Source: Phyllobacterium sp. 628 (GTDB taxonomy: Bacteria; Pseudomonadota; Alphaproteobacteria; Rhizobiales; Rhizobiaceae). From it: a stretch of 64,000 nucleotides of DNA. Shown piece by piece: positions 35,688 to 43,408 of the stretch (positions within the stretch are counted from its first letter, which is position 1; the number at the start of each line of letters is the position of its first letter). The notes under the pieces are model-generated. The model had not been told where the DNA came from, searched no databases, and saw only the letters and a program-made list of their open reading frames with translations. The DNA lies in assembly GCF_014189505.1 (NCBI RefSeq), contig NZ_CP050302.1, positions 62,001 to 126,000 on the forward strand, read 5' to 3'. The position numbers and the translations under genes were made by a program.

Positions 35688-35858
35688 TCAACCAATTTTT
35701 GCCTTGGCGATATCCAGCACGCTCTGGCCATCCATTGTTGCAAGCTTTGTCTGCGTTGCTTCTTTCTGGATGCGATCAAATGCTTCTTTCAAAGAAGCAA
35801 GATTGCTGTCGAAATTGGTGGATGATGAGGAAGCGTTTACGGAACCTGACTGTGCCAT
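35688..35858 (-). CDS. 56-residue protein, candidate T3SS needle subunit (SctF-like)
   Basis: The ATG at 35858 has AGGG at good spacing. The product begins MAQSGSVNASSSS, then an amphipathic helix (NLASLKEAFDRIQKEATQTK) and a C-terminal helix with GQSVLDIAKAKIG. Needle proteins are about 60-85 residues, with a Ser-rich start, two helices and a QS-x-x-I/K C-terminal motif, so it fits loosely but is short. Supporting context: it is the first gene of the leftward arm, ahead of sctD, is cut off by a terminator (favouring high expression), and its leader has a hairpin. It could also be a small chaperone or the SctE-type needle partner. Confidence 0.55.
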   Translation of the reverse strand: MAQSGSVNASSSSTNFDSNLASLKEAFDRIQKEATQTKLATMDGQSVLDIAKAKIG

Positions 35859-35890
35859 GATGAATCCCTTTTGCGTTTCAATTAATCACC

Positions 35891-35908
35891 GGCTCGGGAC
35901 TCCGAGCC
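35891..35908 (-). promoter_or_regulatory. stem-loop in the leader of the needle candidate
   Basis: GGCTCGG-GACT-CCGAGCC, a perfect 7-bp stem. On the reverse strand it lies just after a TATAAA-like -10 (35910-35916), with TTGTGA (35940-35935) about 18 bases before it at the -35 place. The hairpin would sit at the very 5' end of the mRNA, 33 bases ahead of the start codon, where it could stabilise the transcript. Confidence 0.45.
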
Positions 35909-36129
35909 CTTTATAAGCACAAAGCAGTGCTAACTCACAACTAACAGCATACTCATATGTTGGCAATATTACATAAAAGAGATTACCACCGCTCATGGCT
36001 CTTTTGTCTTACAAATATTACAGCCGCCCATCGCATCGCGAACCCAAATGCAAGCTAAATAGTTGTTTTAATTTGAATTTTCTTGATCAAGAAAAGAATT
36101 CGACAATGCACACATGGCTTTCCCACCAC

Positions 36130-36171
36130 TCACAACCCCATCACAATAACATTGACAGTGAATACTCACAA
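36130..36171 (+). promoter_or_regulatory. TCACAA repeats upstream of the secretin/rod operon
   Basis: TCACAA occurs at 36130-36135 and 36141-36146 (11-base period) and again at 36166-36171, each of the outer ones as ACTCACAA. Direct repeats one helical turn apart are the usual target of OmpR/PhoB-type regulators. The start codon is at 36217. Confidence 0.45.
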
Positions 36172-36216
36172 TTGTAATCATTTTATGGTGAGTTCGCATA
36201 ACCGGGATGTGAAAGC

Positions 36217-36888
36217 GTGGCAGAAAACATCGCCTATTTGGGTCATTCCGCTTTCGTGACGGCACTTGCCGCAGCGGTGGTGATGTTTGGCGTGTCGGCT
36301 GCAGCTGCGCTCCCGGAATGGACGAACAAGCCCTATCACTACGTTCTGATCAATCAGGATTTGCCTGGGGCTATGAAGGAATTCGGCCGAAATCTCGGCT
36401 TCCCGGTTGTGCTCGATGGTCAGGTGCGGGGTCAGATCCGCGGCCAGATCAAGGCACAGACTGCCGGACAGTTTCTCGACGAGCTTGCCGAAGGCAATGG
36501 CCTGAACTGGTACTTCGACGGCGCGATTCTCCACGTTAGCCCCAGTGACGAGTTCAAGACACAAGTTATCGAACTCGGCCGGCTCACGGGTGATACCGTA
36601 CTGCAGGAAATGAAGCGCATGGGACTTTATGACGAACGCTTCTCCATCAACTACAGCAAGAATGCCGCGGCACTGCGTGTCTCAGGCCCGCCTTCCTATA
36701 TTGAGGTTACACGAGAGGTTATCTCGACCATACAGCCTCCCCCCGTTGCCGCAGATGATCCCCGAGTACGCGTGTTTCGTGGCCGCGGTTCAACGGTTGA
36801 TGAGACCGTTGAATTGCAGGCCAACCGCAAACGCGGAGATGCGCAGGAAGCGCAGCCTAATAACAATTCGCCCAAAACGATAAACTGA
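36217..36888 (+). CDS. T3SS secretin N-domain protein (SctC1/RhcC1 type)
   Basis: 223 residues, GTG start with GGGATG upstream. A signal peptide ends about residue 31. Then comes an N0-like domain (WTNKPYHYVLINQDLPGAMKEFGRNLGFPVVLDGQVRGQI...GNGLNWYFDGAILHVSP) and an N1-like domain (TQVIELGRLTGDTVLQEMKRMGL...LRVSGPPSYIEVTREVI). No beta-barrel secretin core follows; the tail is disordered. Rhizobial T3SS have the secretin split into RhcC1 and RhcC2, and this matches RhcC1. Its partner core is presumably the CpaC-like secretin at 30436. It is the first gene of the rightward operon. Confidence 0.85.
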   Translation: MAENIAYLGHSAFVTALAAAVVMFGVSAAAALPEWTNKPYHYVLINQDLPGAMKEFGRNLGFPVVLDGQVRGQIRGQIKAQTAGQFLDELAEGNGLNWYFDGAILHVSPSDEFKTQVIELGRLTGDTVLQEMKRMGLYDERFSINYSKNAAALRVSGPPSYIEVTREVISTIQPPPVAADDPRVRVFRGRGSTVDETVELQANRKRGDAQEAQPNNNSPKTIN

Positions 36889-36899
36889 GGAGTTCAACC

Positions 36900-37085
36900 A
36901 TGACAGTAGAACGGACAACGGCGATTACCCAGCAGCAAGCCACCTCTCCGGCTGATGATGCGGCGCAGAAGAAGTTCGAAGAGGAATTGCAAAACTCGAT
37001 GCTTTCCGGGGCAACGTCCATGTTCACACAGTTCATCATGGATATTGCCGGCGACCAAATGAGCGAAGCCAATTCATCTGAGTAA
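36900..37085 (+). CDS. 61-residue T3SS-operon protein, second needle/rod candidate
   Basis: 61 residues with a Thr/Gln-rich start (MTVERTTAITQQQATSPAD) and one helical segment (AAQKKFEEELQNSMLSGATSMFTQFIMDIAG). It is placed between the secretin N-domain gene and sctI, where Ysc systems carry yscF/G/H. The polar start and single helix suit a secreted early substrate. It lacks the needle C-terminal motif. I cannot decide between needle, chaperone and novel subunit. Confidence 0.6.
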   Translation: MTVERTTAITQQQATSPADDAAQKKFEEELQNSMLSGATSMFTQFIMDIAGDQMSEANSSE

Positions 37086-37120
37086 GTATCAGGCTTAACC
37101 GATCAACGAGGTACTCTCCA

Positions 37121-37534
37121 ATGGTCACTCAAATTGCCCCGGTCAGCGGCGTTTCACAGCACCAGCTCGTCGAGCCTATCTCTGCAAACCAGCAGAATAT
37201 TTATGAACATGTCGCAACGACCATCCAGTCGATGCCGCATGGTGCAAGCCCGGTCGATGTAGGCCGGAGTCTCGGCACTGCATTCAAAACAGTTGCAGAC
37301 CGTCTTGAAAGCGGAAAGCTCGAGGTTCAGCGCTTCTTTGCTTCCAGTGATGGAACGTCCGCGACGGCTGGACAGCCCAAGGACCAGCAGTCCTCGCTGA
37401 ACAAGGACAAGATGGGAAATCTTATCCAAGGCCTCACCATGTCTTTTGATCTGATGCAGCGCCAGCACATGATTGCCAACGTGCCTGTCCAATTGACCAC
37501 CAGTGTTCGTGAAACGACACGCGGTGGTGGTTGA
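37121..37534 (+). CDS. sctI: T3SS inner-rod protein SctI-like
   Basis: 137 residues. The C-terminal 40 residues carry the inner-rod pattern (MGNLIQGLTMSFDLMQRQHMIANVPVQLTTSV), a long amphipathic helix ending close to the C-terminus as in YscI/PrgJ/NopB-type rods. The N-terminal half is polar (Gln/Ser-rich) and likely the secretion-signal region. It lies directly ahead of sctJ, the usual I-J order. The name is by pattern and position. Confidence 0.75.
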   Translation: MVTQIAPVSGVSQHQLVEPISANQQNIYEHVATTIQSMPHGASPVDVGRSLGTAFKTVADRLESGKLEVQRFFASSDGTSATAGQPKDQQSSLNKDKMGNLIQGLTMSFDLMQRQHMIANVPVQLTTSVRETTRGGG

Positions 37535-37550
37535 GGTCAATAGCAATCCC

Positions 37551-38348
37551 ATGACGCATACGTTTCAACGCATGATTTTGGCGATTGTCGCCGTGTGCTT
37601 TCTGCAGGCATGCAAATCGGATCTTTATACCAATCTCGATCAGCGCGAAGCCAACCAGATTGTGGCGACGCTGCTGACACATGGGATTTCCGCGACCCGC
37701 AAGCCGCAGAAAGATGGCAAGCTGACAGTGGTCGTCGATGAGGATCAATTTGCCGAAGCGGTGACGCTGCTGGCCGAGAACGGCCTGCCGAAAGCCGAAT
37801 TTGCCACCATAGGCAGCGTATTCAAGAAAGAAGGACTGGTCGCGTCACCGGTGCAGGAGCGGGCTCAGATGATCTACGCTCTGAGCGAGGAACTCTCCCG
37901 CACGGTTTCCGAAATTGACGGTGTCCTGTCCGCCCGTGTTCATGTGGTTCTGGCAGACAACGACCCGCTCAATCGCTTTGCAGCCCCGGCATCGGCCTCC
38001 GTCTTCATCCGGCACGAACCCTCACTCAATATCAATGCGCTGATTCCACAAATCAAGACTCTGGTTGCAAACGGCATTGCCGGACTGAGCTACGAAAAAG
38101 TTTCCGTCATTCCTGTTGCCGCCCCGCAAAAGGCGCGCGAAACGCCCCCGGCTCTTGAGGTACGGGAATTCATGGGTCTGTGGCTGACAAGAGAAAGCGA
38201 AACCCGGGTTCTCTGGATTGCAGCAGTGGTCGGGCTGTTTGTTCTGGCTCTGCTGGGCGCCATTGGGTTCCTCCTCTGGCAACGCCGGACACCTGTCACG
38301 TACGCACTTGAGCCTGCCGAAATCGTTCGAAATGGAAAGACGCCATGA
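37551..38348 (+). CDS. sctJ: T3SS inner-ring lipoprotein SctJ
   Basis: 265 residues from the ATG at 37551; it begins MTHTFQRMILAIVAVCFLQAC, a lipoprotein signal with the acylated cysteine at residue 21. The family block KSDLYTNLDQREANQIVATLLTHGI follows, then SALSEELSRTVSEIDGVLSARVHVVL and the C-terminal membrane helix (VLWIAAVVGLFVLALLGAIGFLL). All are standard YscJ/MxiJ features. It forms the periplasmic-facing ring with SctD. It overlaps sctK by 4 bases. Confidence 0.96.
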   Translation: MTHTFQRMILAIVAVCFLQACKSDLYTNLDQREANQIVATLLTHGISATRKPQKDGKLTVVVDEDQFAEAVTLLAENGLPKAEFATIGSVFKKEGLVASPVQERAQMIYALSEELSRTVSEIDGVLSARVHVVLADNDPLNRFAAPASASVFIRHEPSLNINALIPQIKTLVANGIAGLSYEKVSVIPVAAPQKARETPPALEVREFMGLWLTRESETRVLWIAAVVGLFVLALLGAIGFLLWQRRTPVTYALEPAEIVRNGKTP

Positions 38349-38995
38349 CAGTGTCCGTGCCCGGCGCTCAGGATTTTGCATTCGCCTGGAGCACCTATCT
38401 CAACAACACTGCCAGGTTTGTCCATCCGAGCCGCTTATCGGAATGTTTTGGCGGTATGCTCCTGCCTGAAGGCATCGAGTATTTGCGCAACTCGCGGCGT
38501 GTCGGGCGCAATGTGCGACGGCTTATAGGCGAACATTTTGCGCTTCCCGCCTTACCGGATGACTTGACACTGGAGGCGCCTGATCTGCAGCTTCTGTTGA
38601 TGTCGGCAGAAGACGTCACAGCCTTTGAGCTGCGGTGCGGTGCGATGTTTCTGGCAAATTCCCTCGCTCAGATCATTCAGTCGGCCGCGGTGCACAAGCT
38701 ACGGGAAACATTGGGGCAAGAGGTTTATGGGTTGGCGCTGGCACACCGGCATTTGGCAATTTCGGCCGAACCCATAACTGACCCCGAGGCGCTGCTTGCT
38801 GCCATGCGGAAGGAGGGCCAAGCCTGCCTTTCCAGCTGGCGCGCGAGCATGCCTGACACCGTCAACCAATGGTACGGGCTCAAACATCCCACCAATGCGC
38901 AAATCCAGCCAGCGCACAGTGGCGACCGGGGAAAGCGCGCGCTTTCTATTGTCCGGCATTCGTCGACCTCAGCAGCAGATATGGCGGCCGCATGA
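38345..38995 (+). CDS. sctK: T3SS sorting-platform protein SctK
   Basis: 216 residues, starting in the ATGA overlap with sctJ. It is a helical, soluble protein; the block AEDVTAFELRCGAMFLANSLAQIIQ resembles the best conserved segment of SctK (NolU/YscK). SctK links the SctD cytosolic domain to the SctQ-SctL pods. Placement between sctJ and sctL agrees with Ysc and Rhc order. Confidence 0.82.
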   Translation: MTVSVPGAQDFAFAWSTYLNNTARFVHPSRLSECFGGMLLPEGIEYLRNSRRVGRNVRRLIGEHFALPALPDDLTLEAPDLQLLLMSAEDVTAFELRCGAMFLANSLAQIIQSAAVHKLRETLGQEVYGLALAHRHLAISAEPITDPEALLAAMRKEGQACLSSWRASMPDTVNQWYGLKHPTNAQIQPAHSGDRGKRALSIVRHSSTSAADMAAA

Positions 38996-39603
38996 TGGAC
39001 ATGCCAAGGGCTCCCATATCCCGTATTGTCTCTGCACGTGACACCGTCCTATGGACTGACGCACAGGAAATGCTGGAAGCCGCCCGCAAGGAAGCAGCTG
39101 CTATCCGTAGTGCAGCACAGGCGGCCTTCGATGAGAGCAAGGCCGAAGGTTACCGCCTGGGCTTGCATGAAGGTGAACAGGATGCAGCGATCCTTGTTGC
39201 CGAAACGGTTACAAAGCTTGATCGTGATCTTGCGGCTCTGCAGGAACAAGTCGTTGATCTCAGCCTCTCTGTCGTCGAACAGCTGATTGGTGAAATCGAT
39301 AACCCGGCCGTTATCGCCAGACTTGCGGCCAATGCCATTGAACTTCTGCGTCATGAACGTTCTCTAACCATTTATGTCGCTCCCGAACTCGAAAGGGATG
39401 TCGGGAAATTGCTGCATGACATTTCAGCTGGTCTGGAAAAAGGTCTGCCGGTTCGCATATCTGGTGATCCCCGGCTGGATAAAAAGAGCTGTCTGATTGT
39501 TTCTCCCAATGCAGTGGTCAATGCGGGTCTCGACGCTCAGCTGTCCATCATTCGCCAGGCTTTGATTGCCGCCCGCGACGAAGCTGAATTTGGAGCATTG
39601 TGA
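38992..39603 (+). CDS. sctL: T3SS ATPase regulator SctL
   Basis: 203 residues from the ATG at 38992, in a 4-base overlap with sctK. An N-terminal coiled coil (AQEMLEAARKEAAAIRSAAQAAFDESKAEGYRLGLHEG) is followed by the FliH/YscL C-terminal domain (IYVAPELERDVGKLL, SGDPRLDKKSCLIVSPNAVVNAG). It binds SctN and ties the ATPase to SctQ. The frame running upstream to 38869 is a shadow of sctK. Confidence 0.93.
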   Translation: MMDMPRAPISRIVSARDTVLWTDAQEMLEAARKEAAAIRSAAQAAFDESKAEGYRLGLHEGEQDAAILVAETVTKLDRDLAALQEQVVDLSLSVVEQLIGEIDNPAVIARLAANAIELLRHERSLTIYVAPELERDVGKLLHDISAGLEKGLPVRISGDPRLDKKSCLIVSPNAVVNAGLDAQLSIIRQALIAARDEAEFGAL

Positions 39604-39607
39604 CCGC

Positions 39608-40945
39608 ATGCAGAGCGATCTAAGCCGGCTGATGAACCGCTTTCAAAAGGCAGCGATCAGTGCGCATCCACTGCAGGTGCATGGTCGCGTTCGCCGTATA
39701 ACGGGCGTCATCATCCACGCGTCTCTGCCGATGGTCCGTATCGGCGAGTTGTGCGAAATCCGCGACCCGGTTTCAGGGCGCACCATTCCGGCAGAAGTCA
39801 TTGGCTTTGACAATGACGAAGCAGTCCTTAGTCCAATCGGCGACATGGCAGGCATGTCCACACGGGCCGAGGTCATCCCTACCGGCAGCATCATGCAGGT
39901 TCCCGTTGGGCCTGGTTTGCTGGGATGTGTGGTCAATGCTCTAGGCGAGATTGTGAGTGACAACAGCCATGATCCGGATGCGACCAGCGAAATCGTAGCA
40001 CTCTATCCGACACTTTCAGAACCGGTTGATGCCTTGCAACGGGATCTTGTACGCGATCCATTGCAGCTCGGCATCCGCGCCATCGACGGTCTCCTGACGG
40101 TCGCGCGTGGGCAGCGCATTGGCATTTTTGGTGCGCCGGGTGCCGGCAAGTCCTCCCTGATATCCAGTATTGTTCGCGGGACCAAGGCTGACGTTGTGGT
40201 TATTGCGCTGATCGGCGAACGCGGCCGCGAAGTCCGCGAGTTTATCGACGTCCAGCTTGGTGTTGAGGGCAGGAAACGCGCCGTGACAGTCGTGGCTACG
40301 TCTGATCGTCCCGCAATCGAACGCGTCAAAGCCGCCCATTGCGCCACAGCGATCGCCGAGTATTTCCGTGATGAAGGCAAGGACGTCCTGCTGCTCATGG
40401 ACAGCGTTACCCGCTTCGCCCGGGCACAACGGGAAATCGGTCTTGCTGCTGGCGAGCCCGGTACGCGCCGTGCCTATCCGCCTTCCTTGTTCGCCGCCCT
40501 TCCCCGCCTGCTGGAGCGTTCAGGACCCGGCACGGGTGGTTCCATCACCGGACTCTATACCGTGCTGACTGAGGGCGACGAAACACTCGATCCGGTTGCG
40601 GAAGAGGTGAAAGCCATTCTGGATGGCCATATTTCGCTGAGCAGCCAACTCGCCGAAAAGAACTATTTTCCGGCGATTGATGTCTTGCGCAGCCGCAGCC
40701 GTCTGATGGATGCCGTCGCCGGTGAAGGCCACAAGGCGAATGCCACTGCGATCCGCGAAATGATGGCACGCTATGAGGAAGTGGAGCTGCTGCTTCGGGT
40801 TGGAGAATACAAGGCAGGCTCAGATCCCGTCACCGACAAAGCGGTAGAGAAGCATCAGGCAATTACAGATTTCCTGCGGCAGGAAAGCCACGAGCACACG
40901 GCGTTCCACGACACTTTGGACCGGATGTGGGAGCTCGCCAATTGA
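39608..40945 (+). CDS. sctN: T3SS ATPase SctN
   Basis: 445 residues from the ATG at 39608. Walker A GAPGAGKSS lies near residue 176 and Walker B VLLLMDSVTRFARAQREIGL near 263, followed by LLERSGPG and the SITGLYTVLTEGDE segment typical of FliI/YscN. It strips chaperones and unfolds substrates at the hexameric export ring. It starts 5 bases after sctL. Confidence 0.97.
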   Translation: MQSDLSRLMNRFQKAAISAHPLQVHGRVRRITGVIIHASLPMVRIGELCEIRDPVSGRTIPAEVIGFDNDEAVLSPIGDMAGMSTRAEVIPTGSIMQVPVGPGLLGCVVNALGEIVSDNSHDPDATSEIVALYPTLSEPVDALQRDLVRDPLQLGIRAIDGLLTVARGQRIGIFGAPGAGKSSLISSIVRGTKADVVVIALIGERGREVREFIDVQLGVEGRKRAVTVVATSDRPAIERVKAAHCATAIAEYFRDEGKDVLLLMDSVTRFARAQREIGLAAGEPGTRRAYPPSLFAALPRLLERSGPGTGGSITGLYTVLTEGDETLDPVAEEVKAILDGHISLSSQLAEKNYFPAIDVLRSRSRLMDAVAGEGHKANATAIREMMARYEEVELLLRVGEYKAGSDPVTDKAVEKHQAITDFLRQESHEHTAFHDTLDRMWELAN

Positions 40946-41430
40946 AGAACCGGCAACGATACGAGAAACTTGTGCGCTTGCGAAAACTGCGCCTGCAGAT
41001 TGCCGTCAATGCTCTGACAGTACAGCAAACACTCGTCAGCAATGCTGAAGCACAAAAGCAGAAGACCTACAACGATATGCTGCACCTCGCAGCAGAGCTG
41101 AACGCACGTGATGAGGAGAACCGGCGCAATCTGACAGGGAACACCGTCAGTCAGGCCACGCTTGAACGATACCGCCAGGATATCCTCGCTATCGACCAAC
41201 AACTCGCCGAAAGCGCGGATTCCCACGCACAGGCACGGGAACACCTTGAGCAAATGCGGAGCGATTTGACGAAGAAATCTGCGGACTATCTGGCCAAGAA
41301 GAAATCGCTCGAACAATTGGAGACGGCATTTCAGGAAGAAAACAATGCTGCAGCTCTGTTGCAGGCGGAAATAGAAGATGAGGATCGTGACGAATTCCAT
41401 AGCCCAACCCTCAATGCAGGACGGGCCTGA
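40927..41430 (+). CDS. sctO: T3SS stalk protein SctO
   Basis: 167 residues, almost wholly a coiled coil with two long helices (KNRQRYEKLVRLRKLRLQIAVNALTVQQ and the LEQMRSDLTKKSADYLAKKKSLEQLE stretch). This is the YscO/FliJ plan, the central stalk inside the ATPase ring. Start is either the ATG at 40927 or the TTG at 40942 that overlaps the sctN stop. No sctP follows; sctQ begins 3 bases after the stop. Confidence 0.85.
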   Translation: MGARQLKNRQRYEKLVRLRKLRLQIAVNALTVQQTLVSNAEAQKQKTYNDMLHLAAELNARDEENRRNLTGNTVSQATLERYRQDILAIDQQLAESADSHAQAREHLEQMRSDLTKKSADYLAKKKSLEQLETAFQEENNAAALLQAEIEDEDRDEFHSPTLNAGRA

Positions 41431-41432
41431 TC

Positions 41433-42482
41433 ATGCGCCGGAACACAAAACCATCTCCGCAGCCAGCTTACACAGCAGTTGATGATCCGGCGTTTCCGGT
41501 CATCTCACCCGCCTCACTGCTCGCGCACAACGCACTCTACCGCCGACGCCAGACATTGAAGACCGACATGCGCGGCAAACCGCTGTCCATTGGTCTATCA
41601 GCTCGTCCTTGGGCAGACGACGATACATCCCGCCGTTTCACTGTTTCAGCCGGTATCTGGAATCTTCGACTGGATATGCCCGGCAGTCTTGTCGAAAGCC
41701 TCGTGGCTGGGCTTTGCAAACCCGCGATATTCCACACGCTTTCAAGCCTTCAGCAGGCCATCCTGATCGAAGCGGCACTTGAGAACCTGCTTTCTCCCTT
41801 CGAAACGGCGCTGCTTCAACCCCTGCAATTCGTCGCCGACGCCAATTTGCATCATGCAGATGTGAAGCTTGATCTCGACGTCGCCTTCTCCACCTTTGAA
41901 GGCGTTGTCCGCGTCGGATTGAATACAGAGGCGAGCAAGCTGATCGTCAAGGCGTGGGATGCCATCCCGGCAGGTGCGCCGTTCAATGTGAACGGCCTTC
42001 CCATTCCTGTCCAGTTGCTGGCCGGGGCCCAGACCTTGAGCGTGGCCGAAATAGCGGCCCTGCAACCGGGCGATACCATAATGAGCGAGAGCAGCGTGCC
42101 GGGAGAATTATGCGCGTTGTGTGCAGGCCAGCTTCAGGCCCGCTGCATCCAATCCGGGCAAGGCATCTTACTGACCAGCAATTGGAGTCCAGCCACGATT
42201 ACGCGGATGGACACTGACGAAATTCCAGTGGAAAGGGGAACGGCAATGGACGAAGGAGCGATCGATAATCTTCCTGTTCGCGTCATATTCGAGCTTGCAC
42301 GCACCGACCTGTCGCTACGCGAGGTCAAAGAGCTCGCCGAGGGCAGCATCGTGCCGGTTGCGGCTATCAGTGAGGGCGCTGTGGCCATCATCGCCAATGG
42401 CAGGAAGATAGGCCAAGGCGATATTGTCAGGTTGGGTGAAGGCCTAGGCGTGCGCATTTTGCAGTTGGGCACACATGACTGA
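41433..42482 (+). CDS. sctQ: T3SS sorting-platform protein SctQ
   Basis: 349 residues. The C-terminal 75 residues are a SpoA domain (NLPVRVIFELARTDLSLREVKELAEGSIVPV...IGQGDIVRLGEGLGVRIL), and a second, more divergent SpoA-like region lies before it, near 180-260. An internal translation start giving the short SctQ-C is possible at the ATG of MDTDEIP or MDEGAID (about codons 258-270). It forms the pods that hold the ATPase. It overlaps sctR by 8 bases. Confidence 0.92.
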   Translation: MRRNTKPSPQPAYTAVDDPAFPVISPASLLAHNALYRRRQTLKTDMRGKPLSIGLSARPWADDDTSRRFTVSAGIWNLRLDMPGSLVESLVAGLCKPAIFHTLSSLQQAILIEAALENLLSPFETALLQPLQFVADANLHHADVKLDLDVAFSTFEGVVRVGLNTEASKLIVKAWDAIPAGAPFNVNGLPIPVQLLAGAQTLSVAEIAALQPGDTIMSESSVPGELCALCAGQLQARCIQSGQGILLTSNWSPATITRMDTDEIPVERGTAMDEGAIDNLPVRVIFELARTDLSLREVKELAEGSIVPVAAISEGAVAIIANGRKIGQGDIVRLGEGLGVRILQLGTHD

Positions 42483-43128
42483 CCTTCAGGGCAATATCCT
42501 GCCAATCCTGTTGCTGGTCACATCGATCGGATTCATTCCGCTCGCAGTTGTGACGATGACCGGATTTTTGAAGATATCCATTGTTCTGTTCCTGGTGCGC
42601 AATGCGCTCGGCATTCAGCAATCCCCGCCCAATCTCGTGCTGTATGGCATTGCTCTCATCCTCACGGTCTATGTCACCGCTCCATTGGTCGGCAATATTT
42701 ACCGCGCGGCAGAAACCCAGTCGATAGATCTCAGCAATGTCGAGGGCATCACGCGTGCAGCCAATGTTGTGCGGGGCCCGCTGCAGGAACATCTGGCGCG
42801 ATATTCCTCCGAAAGCGAACGGCAGTTCTTCCTGCAATCGACGGAGGGTATCTGGTCTGAAGAAGCGCGGGCAAACGTAAAGCCCGATGATCTCGTCGTG
42901 CTCGTGCCATCGTTCGTCAGCTCGGAATTGTCCCGTGCATTCCAGATCGGGTTTCTGCTTTACATACCGTTTCTGGTCATCGACCTCATTGTCTCAAACG
43001 TTTTGATGGCGATGGGTATGATGATGGTCTCCCCTACCCTGATTTCCATCCCGCTCAAAATATTCCTTTTCGTTTCCGTCGATGGCTGGTCACGGCTCAT
43101 GCACGGCCTCATTCTCAGTTACAGGTGA
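42475..43128 (+). CDS. sctR: T3SS export-apparatus protein SctR
   Basis: 217 residues with four hydrophobic segments, beginning ILPILLLVTSIGFIPLAVVTMTGFLKISIVLFLVRNALG, which is the strongly conserved FliP/YscR start, and ending with the LIVSNVLMAMGMMMVSPTLISIPLKIFLFV block. Five copies form the core of the export gate with SctS and SctT. Confidence 0.97.
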   Translation: MTDLQGNILPILLLVTSIGFIPLAVVTMTGFLKISIVLFLVRNALGIQQSPPNLVLYGIALILTVYVTAPLVGNIYRAAETQSIDLSNVEGITRAANVVRGPLQEHLARYSSESERQFFLQSTEGIWSEEARANVKPDDLVVLVPSFVSSELSRAFQIGFLLYIPFLVIDLIVSNVLMAMGMMMVSPTLISIPLKIFLFVSVDGWSRLMHGLILSYR

Positions 43129-43400
43129 AAACCATGCAGACTGCCTTTCTCGCACAGATGCAAAGTGCGCTGCTCACTGTTCTCCTGGTCTCAGCGCCGG
43201 CGCTGATTGTCGCCATTATCGTCGGCATCAGCGTCGGTTTGTTGCAGGCGCTGACACAAATTCAGGATCAAACGCTGCCGCAAACAGTCAAACTGGTGGC
43301 CGTGATGCTGGTATTGATTGTGGCTGGACCAGCGCTCGGTGTGCAGGTCACCTCCCTTGCCAGCCGTGTCCTTGATGAGTTCCCCGCCATGACGCGTTGA
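43125..43400 (+). CDS. sctS: T3SS export-apparatus protein SctS
   Basis: 91 residues, two membrane helices with the FliQ/YscS signature SAPALIVAIIVGISVGLLQALTQIQDQTLPQTVKL. The start is a GTG overlapping the sctR stop by 4 bases, or the ATG at 43134. Length and motif are standard. Confidence 0.96.
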   Translation: MKTMQTAFLAQMQSALLTVLLVSAPALIVAIIVGISVGLLQALTQIQDQTLPQTVKLVAVMLVLIVAGPALGVQVTSLASRVLDEFPAMTR

Positions 43401-43408
43401 GAACGCCG

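Larger units (their letters stand above)
35859..36216. other. divergent control region of the two T3SS arms
   Basis: 358 bases without a gene separate the 56-codon gene from the secretin N-domain gene. It contains a leader hairpin (35891-35908), TCACAA half-sites at 35935, 36130, 36141 and 36166, and AT-rich stretches around 36000-36110. I found no classic rhizobial tts-box. Confidence 0.7.

Noticed and set aside
35859..36216. Possible tts-box (TtsI site) in the T3SS control region
   Set aside because: I looked for the GTCAGCTT...TCGAAAGCT pattern and did not find it; control seems to be of another type.
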